From contig CAOKHZ010000007.1 of NCBI GenBank assembly GCA_948468385.1, positions 62,001 through 126,000 on the forward strand: DNA of 64,000 nt, written 5' to 3'. Made by a program: the position numbers and the translations under genes. Shown here piece after piece: positions 41,943-51,435 of the stretch (the first letter of the stretch is position 1; each line of letters starts with the position of its first letter). The DNA is from an uncultured Faecalicatena sp. (GTDB taxonomy: Bacteria > Bacillota > Clostridia > Lachnospirales > Lachnospiraceae). The notes beneath the pieces were generated by a model. It ran no database searches, was not told where the DNA came from, and saw nothing but the letters and a program-made list of their open reading frames with translations.

Positions 41943-42884
41943 CTAATAATTTATAAATCCCTGCAGCCATATCGTTCCTTTAAATCTTCTTCCTATCTCG
42001 GGTTCTCCAAGTAATCGGGCTTTTGGAACGCAAATGTCAAACTGCAATCCATTGACGTCTAATTTCATCTGGCATAGTATTTCCTTCGTCTTTGTATTTT
42101 CCCTTTCCCGAAATGCCAGTATTTCTCCCATAATGGAGTAAACGTCACATTCAACGCCATATGGCATGATATAGGTATCCACAATGGAAAATACGTCTTC
42201 GTCCACCAATCTGTGAGATACTTGTGTATAAAGGTCCATATCATCCAAAGTCAACGTCTCGATTGCATTCGGATCTCCATTTCTGGCCGCATGTACCAAC
42301 CTCTTTCTAATGTCCGCCTGTTTGTTTTCATTTCTTATTTGCTCTTCGCTTTTCTGCACGGGAAATAAAATTTTTCCCGACAATGCAAGTCCGGAAAGCG
42401 TCACTGATATGTTATGAGGATTTATATTTTTGGCCATGCATTCACTTATATAGTCCGCCCCGTTTTGAAGAAAAAATATGAGACTGATTCCCACTTTCGG
42501 ATCTTCGCAGATTCCCACATAATGCATCTTGTCAATTCTTCTTTCAACTACCACTTCCACAGAAGTAGTTACTCCGCTTCCTTCAAAATAGGGATAGTAA
42601 TAATTGAATTCAAAATCTTCCTTTTCGTCCAATTCTCCGCAAACACTAATTCCTATCCCCTGGCCAAATGATTTTTGTAACTCACAAAAAACCTCCAAAT
42701 ACTCTTTTTCAAAAAGACGGGTACTTGTCATCTTTTGTGAAAGCGGACGAGTCACGTCCAGTAAGGTACTATAAGTAACTATTGATTGAAAATCATAGTT
42801 TTCTTCAATTTCCTCAATCAGTTTTTTTAACTCTCTTTTAGTCAAAATATCGCCAAACCCAATCGCCTTTAAATATTGATGCAT
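41943..42884 (-). CDS. DUF3881 family protein
   Basis: The product is 313 aa and cytosolic. The opening MHQYLKAIGFGDILTKRELK is the family's signature as I know it from Lachnospiraceae, followed by a beta-rich middle and an ending with CDVYSIMGEILAFRERENTK. ATG at 42884 follows GGAGAGAAT; the longer frame to 42932 is not supported. It lies upstream of tRNA-Arg and just downstream of serS, in an origin-proximal location. Function is unknown. Confidence 0.85.
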   Translation of the reverse strand: MHQYLKAIGFGDILTKRELKKLIEEIEENYDFQSIVTYSTLLDVTRPLSQKMTSTRLFEKEYLEVFCELQKSFGQGIGISVCGELDEKEDFEFNYYYPYFEGSGVTTSVEVVVERRIDKMHYVGICEDPKVGISLIFFLQNGADYISECMAKNINPHNISVTLSGLALSGKILFPVQKSEEQIRNENKQADIRKRLVHAARNGDPNAIETLTLDDMDLYTQVSHRLVDEDVFSIVDTYIMPYGVECDVYSIMGEILAFRERENTKTKEILCQMKLDVNGLQFDICVPKARLLGEPEIGRRFKGTIWLQGFINY

Positions 42885-42973
42885 ATTCTCTCCGATAACT
42901 TCTAGTGCGGCGCCGGCCGTCATGACTCGCAATTAAAAATCATTTAAGTAAAGCCAAACGCCGCATCAGTATT

Positions 42974-44260
42974 TTAATGTTTTGGTAAAATCACTTCATT
43001 GCCGCCCATATATGGTCGCAGGGCTTCTGGAATTTTTACGCTTCCATCCTCCTGCAGATTATTTTCCAAAAATGCAATCAACATTCTTGGAGGTGCTACT
43101 ACAGTATTATTCAACGTATGGGCAAAATATTTTCCATTTTCTCCTTTTACGCGAATGCCAAGCCTTCTTGCCTGGGCATCTCCCAGATTGGAACAGCTTC
43201 CCACTTCAAAATATTTTTTCTGCCTTGGGGACCAGGCTTCTACGTCTACCGATTTCACTTTTAAATCAGCCAAATCTCCCGAGCAACATTCCAATGTACG
43301 AACCGGGATGTCCAAAGTCCTGAATAAGTCTACCGTGTTCTGCCATAGTTTATCATACCACTCCATGCTGTCCTCCGGCTTGCAGACAACAATCATTTCC
43401 TGCTTTTCAAACTGATGTATACGATATACTCCCCTTTCCTCGATACCATGTGCTCCCTTTTCTTTTCTAAAACATGGAGAATAGCTGGTCAGGGTTTTGG
43501 GAAGTTCCTTTTCCTCTATCATGGTGTCAATAAACTTTCCAATCATAGAATGCTCGCTCGTCCCTATCAAATACAAATCTTCTCCTTCTATTTTATACAT
43601 CATGGCATCCATTTCGGCAAAACTCATCACTCCGGTAACCACATTGCTGCGAATCATGAACGGCGGCACACAATAAGTAAATCCCCTATTAATCATGAAA
43701 TCTCTGGCGTAAGAAATCACTGCCGAATGTAATCTGGCAATATCACCCATCAAATAATAAAACCCATTTCCCGCCACTCTTCCGGCACTTTCAAAATCAA
43801 CCCCGTCAAATCGCTTCATGATATCCGTATGATATGGAATCTCAAAATCAGGAATGACTGGTTCCCCATATCTTTCTACTTCGACATTTTCACTGTCGTC
43901 CTTTCCTATTGGAACCGACGGATCAATGATATTTGGAATCGTCATCATGTCCTTCTTTAATTTTTCTTCCACTTGCTTTTCTTCCGTCGATAATGCTTCT
44001 ATCCTATCCGCATTTTCGGCTACTTGTTTTTTAACCTCTTCCGCCTCTTCTTTTTTTCCTTGTGCCATCAATGCGCCTATCTGTTTCGAAATTTTATTTT
44101 TCTGTGCGCGAAGTGCTTCCACTTCTTGTTTAATTTCACGATTTCTGGCATCCAATTCCAATACTTCGTCTACCAACGGAAGCTTTTCATCCTGAAATTT
44201 ATTTTTGATATTCTGCTTTACAACCTCCGGATTATTTCTTACAAATTTTAAATCTAACAT
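42974..44260 (-). CDS. serS: Seryl-tRNA synthetase
   Basis: The product is a 428-aa class II synthetase that charges tRNA-Ser (and tRNA-Sec if present). It has an N-terminal coiled-coil arm that contacts the tRNA (about 25-110: REIKQEVEALRAQKNKISK and onward). The catalytic core has motif 2 FRKEKGAHGIEERGVYRIH and motif 3 near NNTVVAPPRMLIAFLENN. ATG at 44260 follows GGAGGAAAGGG. No T-box is visible; four 17-bp AT-rich repeats lie about 45 bp upstream. Confidence 0.98.
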   Translation of the reverse strand: MLDLKFVRNNPEVVKQNIKNKFQDEKLPLVDEVLELDARNREIKQEVEALRAQKNKISKQIGALMAQGKKEEAEEVKKQVAENADRIEALSTEEKQVEEKLKKDMMTIPNIIDPSVPIGKDDSENVEVERYGEPVIPDFEIPYHTDIMKRFDGVDFESAGRVAGNGFYYLMGDIARLHSAVISYARDFMINRGFTYCVPPFMIRSNVVTGVMSFAEMDAMMYKIEGEDLYLIGTSEHSMIGKFIDTMIEEKELPKTLTSYSPCFRKEKGAHGIEERGVYRIHQFEKQEMIVVCKPEDSMEWYDKLWQNTVDLFRTLDIPVRTLECCSGDLADLKVKSVDVEAWSPRQKKYFEVGSCSNLGDAQARRLGIRVKGENGKYFAHTLNNTVVAPPRMLIAFLENNLQEDGSVKIPEALRPYMGGNEVILPKH

Positions 44261-44304
44261 TTTCCCTTTCCTCCATATTTTTCTTTATCTTCTTTATTGA
44301 AATA

Positions 44305-44371
44305 CTTCTTTTTAATATTAACTTCCTTTTAATATTAACTTCTTTTTATATTAACTACTTTTAATATTTAA
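44305..44371. repeat. Four 17-bp AT-rich tandem repeats upstream of serS
   Basis: Units start at 44305, 44322, 44339 (16 bp) and 44355, with consensus CTTCTTTTTAATATTAA. They lie between the DUF4446 and serS genes. Confidence 0.8.
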
Positions 44372-44425
44372 CCCTTTTCCATTCTTGTCTATTAGATACT
44401 TCCTTGTTTACTCTTAGGCTTCTTT

Positions 44426-44956
44426 TTATTGAAGGTTGTCCATATACCTAACATCATATACTTCTTGGAAAATCGCACGCTCTAAAGATTCTCTTTCTTC
44501 CTTCGTCAGTTCGATATAACTTTCTCCTTTTATAATTTCCTTAATGTAATTATGGTTTTCCTTTTCTGTATTCATAGAATCAAAGAGCCAGCCATTATCA
44601 TTTTCATCAAGCACGGTTAATGCAAAACTAAGATTTCCTTCCATTCCGTCAAATGCATTATACCTTACAATTCCCACTTTCTGATAGTGTTTCTTCATTT
44701 TCTTTTCTAAATTTCTTAGTTCTTCTTTGAGTCTCTCTGATTCTTCCTTTACTGCCTCAAACTGACTAAATTTCTCCAACATGCTTTCTTCTAAATTTTT
44801 ACCGTCTTTTCCCTTCATAAATGAAGAGTACGTTCGTTTTAATCGATTACATTTCATATTTACATGTATCATGAAAAATGTCTGAACAATTAGTAATGCC
44901 ATCAAAGCCAGAATAAAATATACGGAATATGATTCTATATAATCAATTATTTCCAT
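44426..44956 (-). CDS. DUF4446 family membrane protein
   Basis: The product is 176 aa. One N-terminal membrane helix (about 12-30), a coiled coil (about 60-92: FEAVKEESERLKEELRNLEK) and a C-terminal domain with the family stretch KVGIVRYNAFDGMEGNLSF and SFALTVLDENDNGWLFDSM. DUF4446 genes are often found next to parB near the origin, as here, but their function is not known to me. ATG at 44956 lies 48 bp after the parB stop. Confidence 0.9.
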   Translation of the reverse strand: MEIIDYIESYSVYFILALMALLIVQTFFMIHVNMKCNRLKRTYSSFMKGKDGKNLEESMLEKFSQFEAVKEESERLKEELRNLEKKMKKHYQKVGIVRYNAFDGMEGNLSFALTVLDENDNGWLFDSMNTEKENHNYIKEIIKGESYIELTKEERESLERAIFQEVYDVRYMDNLQ

Positions 44957-45004
44957 TTTTTATTCCAATGCCTCCTATTTATCATTTATCTCCCGTCAAC
45001 ATTC

Positions 45005-45949
45005 TTATTCTTCCCGAATAGACATAATCAAATCATAAATTCTCTCTAATTCTTGTTCCGAATAATATTCAATTTCTATCTTTCCTCTTCCATTCGGTTT
45101 TGCATTGATATTTATCTTTGTTCCTATAACATTTTTCATCTTTTCAATAATGTCATCATATACAAACGTGTGTTCTATCTTATCTTTTTGCTTTTCTTCC
45201 TTTGATTCTTTTGGTGACTTAAGGGATTTTACAAGTTTCTCCGTATCGCGTACACTCATTTTTTCATCAAATATTTTCGTAGCAATCGTATACTGCAATT
45301 CCTCATCGTCAATTGCTAACAAAGCTCTGGCATGTCCCGTTGAAATCATGTCATCAATAATCATTTGCTGCACTCGTTGGCTCAGCTTCAAAAGTCTCAT
45401 AGAATTCGTTACCGCTGTCCGGCTTTTTGAAACCCTCTCCGCTACCTCGTCTTGTTTGAGATTGAATTCCTCCAACAATCTCTTAAAAGCCATCGCCTCT
45501 TCAATTGGATTCAAATTTTCTCTTTGAATATTTTCAATAAGAGAAATTTCAACAATCTCTTGCCTCGAATAATCCTTGATAATAACGGGAACCTCTTTAA
45601 GCCCTGCAATCTTTGCGGCACGCCATCTTCTTTCTCCTGCTATGATTTCATAGTAATCTTTTCTTTTTTGAACGATAAGAGGTTGTAATATTCCAAATTG
45701 CTTAACAGAATCTGCCAATTCCATCAAAGAATCTTCATCAAAATCTTTTCTTGGTTGATCACGATTCGGTTCAACCTGATTAATTTTTAAAAATGTTTCT
45801 CCGCTATTTTCATCTTCATTTTTATCATTTATCACATTGTCCGTGTTGATGTTTTGTTCTGTCTTTTGACCCTCATTTGCTCCCACATCAGCTTTTGCCG
45901 GTATCAAGCTATCCAGTCCCTTTCCCAACCCTTTTCTTTTTGCGACCAT
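45005..45949 (-). CDS. parB: Chromosome partition protein ParB/Spo0J
   Basis: The product (314 aa) binds parS and spreads as a CTP-dependent clamp to load SMC and organise the origin. The N-terminal GLGKGLDSLIPAK contacts ParA. The CTPase/ParB core includes NRDQPRKDF and the AGERRWRAAK box. A helix-turn-helix (KQDEVAERVSKSRTAVTNSM) recognises parS, and the C-terminus dimerises. ATG at 45949 is preferred to 45955 because GGAGG lies 7 nt away. The stop of parA overlaps the ribosome site. Two parS sites lie just upstream of parA. Confidence 0.97.
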   Translation of the reverse strand: MVAKRKGLGKGLDSLIPAKADVGANEGQKTEQNINTDNVINDKNEDENSGETFLKINQVEPNRDQPRKDFDEDSLMELADSVKQFGILQPLIVQKRKDYYEIIAGERRWRAAKIAGLKEVPVIIKDYSRQEIVEISLIENIQRENLNPIEEAMAFKRLLEEFNLKQDEVAERVSKSRTAVTNSMRLLKLSQRVQQMIIDDMISTGHARALLAIDDEELQYTIATKIFDEKMSVRDTEKLVKSLKSPKESKEEKQKDKIEHTFVYDDIIEKMKNVIGTKININAKPNGRGKIEIEYYSEQELERIYDLIMSIREE

Positions 45950-45951
45950 TA

Positions 45952-46728
45952 TCATTCCTCCACATTATTTTCTCTGCTTATCACTTCCTCTGCCAGCAAA
46001 AAATAACTTTGTGAACCAACAGATTTGGGTGAATATAAGTTGATCGGCATTCCATAACTAGGTGCCTCTGCTAATCTAATGTTTCTTGGGATAATCGTTT
46101 TATATATGTTCTGGTTCAAATTATCTTTTACATTTTCCACTACTTGCAAAGAAAGATTTGTTCGGGCATCATACATGGTAAATACAATTCCCTCTATTTC
46201 CAAAGAGGCATTTAGTCTTTCTTTTACCAATTCTATCGTATGTATCAACTGGCTCAAACCTTCCAAAGCATAGTACTCACATTGAATGGGGACAATAACG
46301 GAATCTGCCGTTGTCATCGCATTAATTGTAAGCATACTCAATGCCGGCGGACAATCAATGATTATATAATCATATTCTTCCCTTATTTTTTCAACTTCTT
46401 GTTTTATAATATATTCCTTATTTTCCACCCCAATCAACTCGATTTCTGCAGCAGAAAGATTGACATCCGAGGGGAGCACGTCTACATTTTCAATGACATC
46501 CTTGTAAATACATTCTTCAATGCTTTGTTCGCCAATAATCAGGTCATAAATACTATTCTCAATACTTTCCTTGTCCAACCCCAATCCACTTGACATATTT
46601 CCTTGCGGATCAAGATCCAAAGATAATACTTTTTTTCCAAGACTCGCCAAGCAAGATGATAAATTAATCGCGGTAGTAGTTTTTCCAACCCCACCTTTTT
46701 GATTTGCAATTGCAATAATTCTACTCAT
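45952..46728 (-). CDS. parA: Chromosome partition ATPase ParA/Soj
   Basis: The product (258 aa) is a ParA ATPase that acts with ParB in origin segregation and regulates DnaA. It has the deviant Walker A KGGVGKTTT near the N-terminus (MSRIIAIANQKGGVGKT), the switch I region DLDPQGNMSSGLG, and Walker B YDYIIIDCPPALSML. ATG at 46728 follows GGGGTGCACTT; the longer frame that runs through the parS site is not used. It is followed by parB with a near overlap. Confidence 0.97.
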   Translation of the reverse strand: MSRIIAIANQKGGVGKTTTAINLSSCLASLGKKVLSLDLDPQGNMSSGLGLDKESIENSIYDLIIGEQSIEECIYKDVIENVDVLPSDVNLSAAEIELIGVENKEYIIKQEVEKIREEYDYIIIDCPPALSMLTINAMTTADSVIVPIQCEYYALEGLSQLIHTIELVKERLNASLEIEGIVFTMYDARTNLSLQVVENVKDNLNQNIYKTIIPRNIRLAEAPSYGMPINLYSPKSVGSQSYFLLAEEVISRENNVEE

Positions 46729-46789
46729 AAGTGCACCCCTTTCTTTCATTTTACTATTATAGCACCAATTAACAATATAATCCACTAAA

Positions 46790-46805
46790 TGTTTCACGTG
46801 AAACA
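46790..46805. promoter_or_regulatory. parS site 1
   Basis: TGTTTCACGTGAAACA is a perfect 16-bp match to the conserved ParB/Spo0J site, 62 bp upstream of parA. Confidence 0.97.
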
Positions 46806-47215
46806 TTTTTTGTTAATATTGTCATTTTTTGCAATTTTTATTGGGTGTTATCATTCATTTTATTGGTAAATTATTTTGAAAAATAATTCTATTTTATAGT
46901 TTTTTTTAAATCGACATGACTTTTAATTTAAAACTCAGCTTTTTATCATTTATTCATTCCATGAAACTATTTTGTGGAGTTGTATAAAAAACTTATTTTT
47001 ATCACCACAATAATACACAAATAAACATAATAAGAAAAAATATTTATCTTTAAGTCGTTTCATTTTCACTAATCATGTAGAATGTTTCACGTGAAACATT
47101 CTACATTCAAAAAAATAAACCACCCTACGGTTCACTGCAATGCCATTACAATTTTGACATGCTATAAACTATAAGATGGTTTTTGCACCTTCATACTTAA
47201 TTTTATATTTTCATA
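46806..47215. other. AT-rich parS-containing interval
   Basis: No gene is seen between parA and rsmG. The stretch carries the two parS sites at its edges or inside, and long A/T runs. CCACCCTACGGTTC near 47111 lies where an rsmG terminator would be expected, but no good stem is visible. Confidence 0.5.
47083..47098. promoter_or_regulatory. parS site 2
   Basis: A second perfect TGTTTCACGTGAAACA, 293 bp from the first. Here the palindrome extends to 28 bp without a mismatch (47077-47104). Confidence 0.97.
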
Positions 47216-47959
47216 TCATTCCCCAAACAATGGTTCTTTTGCTGGAACTCCTGCCTTGCGTGGATATTTCTTTGAAGTGGGTTTTATTTTCTTCACATGC
47301 ACAAACGCCCTTTTTATATCGCTATCCGGCAATTTAATCTTATCAACTTTTTCCACAATTCCTCCCAATATTTGAATTGCCTTTAAAGATTGTTCCACCT
47401 CTTCGTCCACTTTGTCACTTTTATAAGCTACAAACTTTCCTCCCACTCTCACATACGGAATACAATACTCACTTAAAGATGCCATATTTGCCACCGCACG
47501 AGACACACACAAATCATATTTTTCTCTATGTTCTTCTTTTCTTGCATAATCTTCTGCCCGTCCATGAAGAGTGCTCACATTTTTCAAGTCTAATATTCTC
47601 ACCACTTCATCAAGAAATTTCACTCTCTTTTGCAAGGAATCCAGCAATGTGACTTTCAAATGAGGATATATGATTTTTAAAGGAATTCCAGGAAAACCGG
47701 CACCTGTTCCAACATCAACCATCACATTGATTTTTTCCATATCTACTCCATTTACAATTGCCAAACTATCTACAAAATGCTTTATGTTAACTTCCTCGTG
47801 ATTTGTGATTGCAGTTAAGTTCATCACCTGATTCCATTCTACCAACAACTCATAATATTTTCGAAACTGTTCTTTTTGTCCTTCATTCAGATAAATCTTC
47901 ATTTTGCCTAATTGAGATTCAAATTCATTTTCTACTTTTTCATTTTTTACAATTTCCAC
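47216..47959 (-). CDS. rsmG: 16S rRNA (guanine-N7)-methyltransferase RsmG (GidB)
   Basis: The product (247 aa) methylates G527 of 16S rRNA with SAM. After an N-terminal helix (FRKYYELLVEWNQVMNLTAI), the SAM motif is VMVDVGTGAGFPGIPLKI and the next strand carries TLLDSLQKRVKFL. CVSRAVANMASLSEYC is the family's signature. The start is GTG at 47959 behind AAGGTAAAA. It begins at the mnmG stop in the conserved mnmE-mnmG-rsmG order. The last 20 residues (KYPRKAGVPAKEPLF) are the usual basic tail. Confidence 0.97.
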   Translation of the reverse strand: MEIVKNEKVENEFESQLGKMKIYLNEGQKEQFRKYYELLVEWNQVMNLTAITNHEEVNIKHFVDSLAIVNGVDMEKINVMVDVGTGAGFPGIPLKIIYPHLKVTLLDSLQKRVKFLDEVVRILDLKNVSTLHGRAEDYARKEEHREKYDLCVSRAVANMASLSEYCIPYVRVGGKFVAYKSDKVDEEVEQSLKAIQILGGIVEKVDKIKLPDSDIKRAFVHVKKIKPTSKKYPRKAGVPAKEPLFGE

Positions 47960-47961
47960 TT

Positions 47962-49875
47962 TTACCTTGCACCTCCCAAATAAACAAGCAATACAGAAAT
48001 ATCTGCCGGGGACACTCCCGATATTCGGGAAGCTTGTCCTATAGACATTGGACGCATGGCAGTCAATTTTTGTTTTGCTTCAATCCTCAGACTTTTAATT
48101 TTCTCATAATCTAAATCCTCTGGAATTTTTTTATCTTCCAATTTTTTAAACTGTTCCACCTGACGTTGTTGTCTTTTTATATATCCTTCGTACTTTATAT
48201 TAATATTCACTTGTTCCATTACATCAATTGGAAGTTCCGGCCGTTCCTTGTCAATTGGTTTCAGGCACTCATAAGACAATTCCGGTCTTCTTACCAGTTC
48301 CGCCAATTTTATTCCTGATATAAGCGGTGTACTATTATGCATTTTAAGAAGCTCCTGCACTTCATTTGAAGTCCCAATATTCGTTTCATTTACTCTTTCT
48401 ATTTCATCGCTTATCATTTGTTCTTTCTTCAAAAGTTTTTGATATCTTTCTTCATCAATTAATCCTACTTCATACCCTATTTTCGTCAGTCGTAAATCCG
48501 CATTATCCTGACGAAGCAATAATCTATATTCTGCCCTTGAAGTCATCATGCGATATGGCTCATGATTTTCTTTTGTAACCAAATCATCTATCAAGACACC
48601 TATATACCCTTGCGAACGATTTATTACAAGTCCTTCTTTTCCTTGCAGTTTTCTAGCTGCATTTATTCCGGCAACCAATCCCTGGGCTGCCGCCTCTTCA
48701 TATCCTGAACTCCCATTAAATTGTCCGCCGCTAAAAAGTCCTTCCACCGTTTTAAATTCCAACGTGCTTTTTAATTGTCTGGCATCAATACAATCATACT
48801 CTATGGCATATGCATTTCTCACAATCTTTGCGTGTTCTAAACCTCGAACGCTTCGATACATGGCATATTGAACATCCTCTGGAAGAGAACTGGACATTCC
48901 TCCCACATACATTTCCGTCGTTTCGCTTCCTTCCGGCTCTATGAATACCTGATGTCTATTTTTATCAGAAAATTTTACCACCTTGTCTTCAATCGACGGG
49001 CAGTATCGCGGTCCAGTGCCTTCTATCATGCCAGAGAACAATGGCGAACGATTCAAATTATTTCTTATGATATCATGTGTCGTTTCATTAGTATAAGTCA
49101 GCCAACAAGAGACTTGCTCAATTTGCACGTCATCCGGGTTTGTCGTAAAGGAAAAAGGTACGACTCTTTCATCCCCCTTTTGTTCTTCCATTTTACTAAA
49201 ATCAATAGAATTTTTGTCTATTCTGGCCGGTGTCCCTGTCTTAAAGCGATACATTTTAATTCCAAGTGATTTCAAACTATCCGTCAAATAATTGGCTGGC
49301 TGCAATCCATTCGGCCCCGTCTGCATGCTCACTTCTCCGTAAATGCAACGCGCGCGCAAATAAGTTCCCGTACATAAAATTACCGCCTTACAACGATATG
49401 ATGCTCCAGAATACGTACGAACTCCGACAACCTTCCGTACTCCTGACGTCAAGCCCTCCTCTGTCAATATGTCCGTCACTTCCATCTGCTTGATATCCAA
49501 TCTTTCTTGATTTTGCAACACTTGTCGCATCACCTTGCTATAATTCGACTTGTCTGCTTGTGCCCTTAAAGAATGCACTGCTGGTCCCTTTGATTGATTC
49601 AGCATTTTGGACTGAATAAAAGTTCGATCTATTACCTTGCCCATCTCTCCTCCAAGGGCATCAAGCTCTCTCACCAGATGTCCCTTTGAACTTCCACCTA
49701 TATTAGGATTACATGGCATCAAGGCTATCCCATCAATACTTACCGTAAAAAGTATCGTTCGAAATCCCATGCGGGCTGCCGCCAGAGCCGCCTCACATCC
49801 GGCATGTCCTGCCCCTACCACCGCTATATCATAATCCTCTTTATTTTCCCATACAGAATTTACTGAATATTTCAT
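47962..49875 (-). CDS. mnmG: tRNA uridine 5-carboxymethylaminomethyl modification enzyme MnmG (GidA)
   Basis: The product is a 637-aa FAD enzyme that with MnmE makes cmnm5U34 in tRNA anticodons. The dinucleotide fold is [19 protein letters not shown] (GxGxxG at about 21-26). Other MnmG hallmarks are [21 protein letters not shown]-like sequence, CTGTYLRA, and the C-terminal helical domain. Its start overlaps the mnmE end by 35 bp, which implies coupled translation of the two partner proteins. rsmG follows directly. Confidence 0.98.
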   Translation of the reverse strand: MKYSVNSVWENKEDYDIAVVGAGHAGCEAALAAARMGFRTILFTVSIDGIALMPCNPNIGGSSKGHLVRELDALGGEMGKVIDRTFIQSKMLNQSKGPAVHSLRAQADKSNYSKVMRQVLQNQERLDIKQMEVTDILTEEGLTSGVRKVVGVRTYSGASYRCKAVILCTGTYLRARCIYGEVSMQTGPNGLQPANYLTDSLKSLGIKMYRFKTGTPARIDKNSIDFSKMEEQKGDERVVPFSFTTNPDDVQIEQVSCWLTYTNETTHDIIRNNLNRSPLFSGMIEGTGPRYCPSIEDKVVKFSDKNRHQVFIEPEGSETTEMYVGGMSSSLPEDVQYAMYRSVRGLEHAKIVRNAYAIEYDCIDARQLKSTLEFKTVEGLFSGGQFNGSSGYEEAAAQGLVAGINAARKLQGKEGLVINRSQGYIGVLIDDLVTKENHEPYRMMTSRAEYRLLLRQDNADLRLTKIGYEVGLIDEERYQKLLKKEQMISDEIERVNETNIGTSNEVQELLKMHNSTPLISGIKLAELVRRPELSYECLKPIDKERPELPIDVMEQVNINIKYEGYIKRQQRQVEQFKKLEDKKIPEDLDYEKIKSLRIEAKQKLTAMRPMSIGQASRISGVSPADISVLLVYLGGAR

Positions 49876-51304
49876 TAATCAAATCCTCTCCCATCTTCTC
49901 TCCCACAATCGTTCCAAGTGTCTCGTATGCATCCATCAAGTCAATAGAATAAAAGTCTTCCGGCATCCCCGACACTATACTCTCCTTCACCTTTTCCAAT
50001 GATTCGCAAGTTTTCTGCAAAGCTTCTTTTTGTCGCAAATTTGTAATATAAACTTCTTCATTAAAATGTAACTCTCCCTGAAAAGCTATCTTCTTCAATA
50101 CATCGACCAATTCTTCAATACCCTTTCCTTCTTTTGTCGAAATACTTACTATATAATTCTTTTCATTAAAAATATTATTATCCAAAAGATTATCAATAGA
50201 ATTTTCACTATTTCTATCAATGCTTCTTTCGACATTTGCGTGCCTTTGTTTTATTATATTTTGCAAGTTTTCCTTCATTATTTGCATTTTTAGGTCGCTT
50301 TTATTAAGTAAAATGACGGTTTTTCTGTCATAAATGTAATCAATGATTCTTTCATCATTCTCGTCCAAAGTTCGTGAAGCGTCCACAACATATAATATCA
50401 AGTCCGCCTCATCCGCATATTTCAGGGCACGATCCACCCCTATCTTCTCAATTTCATCATCAGTTCCTCGAATACCTGCAGTATCAATAAGATTCAATAC
50501 AACTCCGCCAACCCTTACCTGTTCCTCCAAAATATCTCTTGTCGTACCTTCGATGTCTGTCACGATTGCCCTTTCATACCCAGTAAGAACGTTTAAAAGA
50601 GAAGATTTTCCGACATTTGGCTTTCCCAAAATAACTGTCTTTATCCCTTCCTTCATAATCCGGCCCGCATCTGCCGAATCGATCAACTTCTTTATTTCCA
50701 CGGATAAATTTTCTATGACCGGCAATAATTCTTCTCCATAATTTTCCATGTCAAGATGTTCTGGATCATCCAGGGCGGTTTCTATATAGGCTGTATGATA
50801 AAGAATCAAATCCCTTATCTCTTTTATTTTCTTTTTCAAACTTCCCTTCAACTGGCTAATCGAACTCTTTAAGGCATATTCATTTTGGGACTGTATGACG
50901 TCCATCACGGATTCTGCCTGCGAAAGATCCATTTTCCCATTTAGAAAAGCCCTTTTCGTAAATTCTCCAGGCTGCGCCAGTCTCGCTCCATTTTTCAACA
51001 CAATTTCAAGAATTGCATTTGTCACGAACATGCCTCCATGACAATTGATTTCGACTGTGTCCTCACCCGTAAAAGTTTTTGGCGCACGCATGATACTGAC
51101 AAGCACCTCGTCAATGACACTATCTCGATCCACGATATATCCATGATGAATCGTATGACTTTCCGCTTTGGACAATGGATGCTTTCCCTTATAGATTCTA
51201 TCAATTATTTGAAAAGCCTCTTCCCCGCAAATTCGGATAATGCTAATTCCAGAATTTGTCATTCCCGTGGAAATCGCAGCAATTGTTTCTTTTTTTTCCA
51301 TCAA
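49841..51304 (-). CDS. mnmE: tRNA modification GTPase MnmE (TrmE)
   Basis: The product is 487 aa (family about 450-460). The N-terminal folate-binding domain is followed by helical and G domains. Visible G motifs: G1 GKPNVGKS (227-234), G3 DTAG (274-277), G4 NKSD (334-337). The C-terminus is FCMGK, the usual FC(I/M)GK with the catalytic Cys. An extra charged insert of about 35 residues (about 345-382, with [15 protein letters not shown]) sits after G4. ATG at 51304 (or the next codon) follows GGAGGAATTTTG. It overlaps mnmG. Confidence 0.98.
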   Translation of the reverse strand: MMEKKETIAAISTGMTNSGISIIRICGEEAFQIIDRIYKGKHPLSKAESHTIHHGYIVDRDSVIDEVLVSIMRAPKTFTGEDTVEINCHGGMFVTNAILEIVLKNGARLAQPGEFTKRAFLNGKMDLSQAESVMDVIQSQNEYALKSSISQLKGSLKKKIKEIRDLILYHTAYIETALDDPEHLDMENYGEELLPVIENLSVEIKKLIDSADAGRIMKEGIKTVILGKPNVGKSSLLNVLTGYERAIVTDIEGTTRDILEEQVRVGGVVLNLIDTAGIRGTDDEIEKIGVDRALKYADEADLILYVVDASRTLDENDERIIDYIYDRKTVILLNKSDLKMQIMKENLQNIIKQRHANVERSIDRNSENSIDNLLDNNIFNEKNYIVSISTKEGKGIEELVDVLKKIAFQGELHFNEEVYITNLRQKEALQKTCESLEKVKESIVSGMPEDFYSIDLMDAYETLGTIVGEKMGEDLINEIFSKFCMGK

Positions 51305-51435
51305 AATTCCTCCATGGCAAATCTATTCTTTAATCATCGCACTTCGTTTCAGTCTTCACTTACAGAAATAAAGGACATTTCATACTCCCTTATTTTACGT
51401 GAAGCATAAAATGTCCTTTTACATTTATTATCGTA

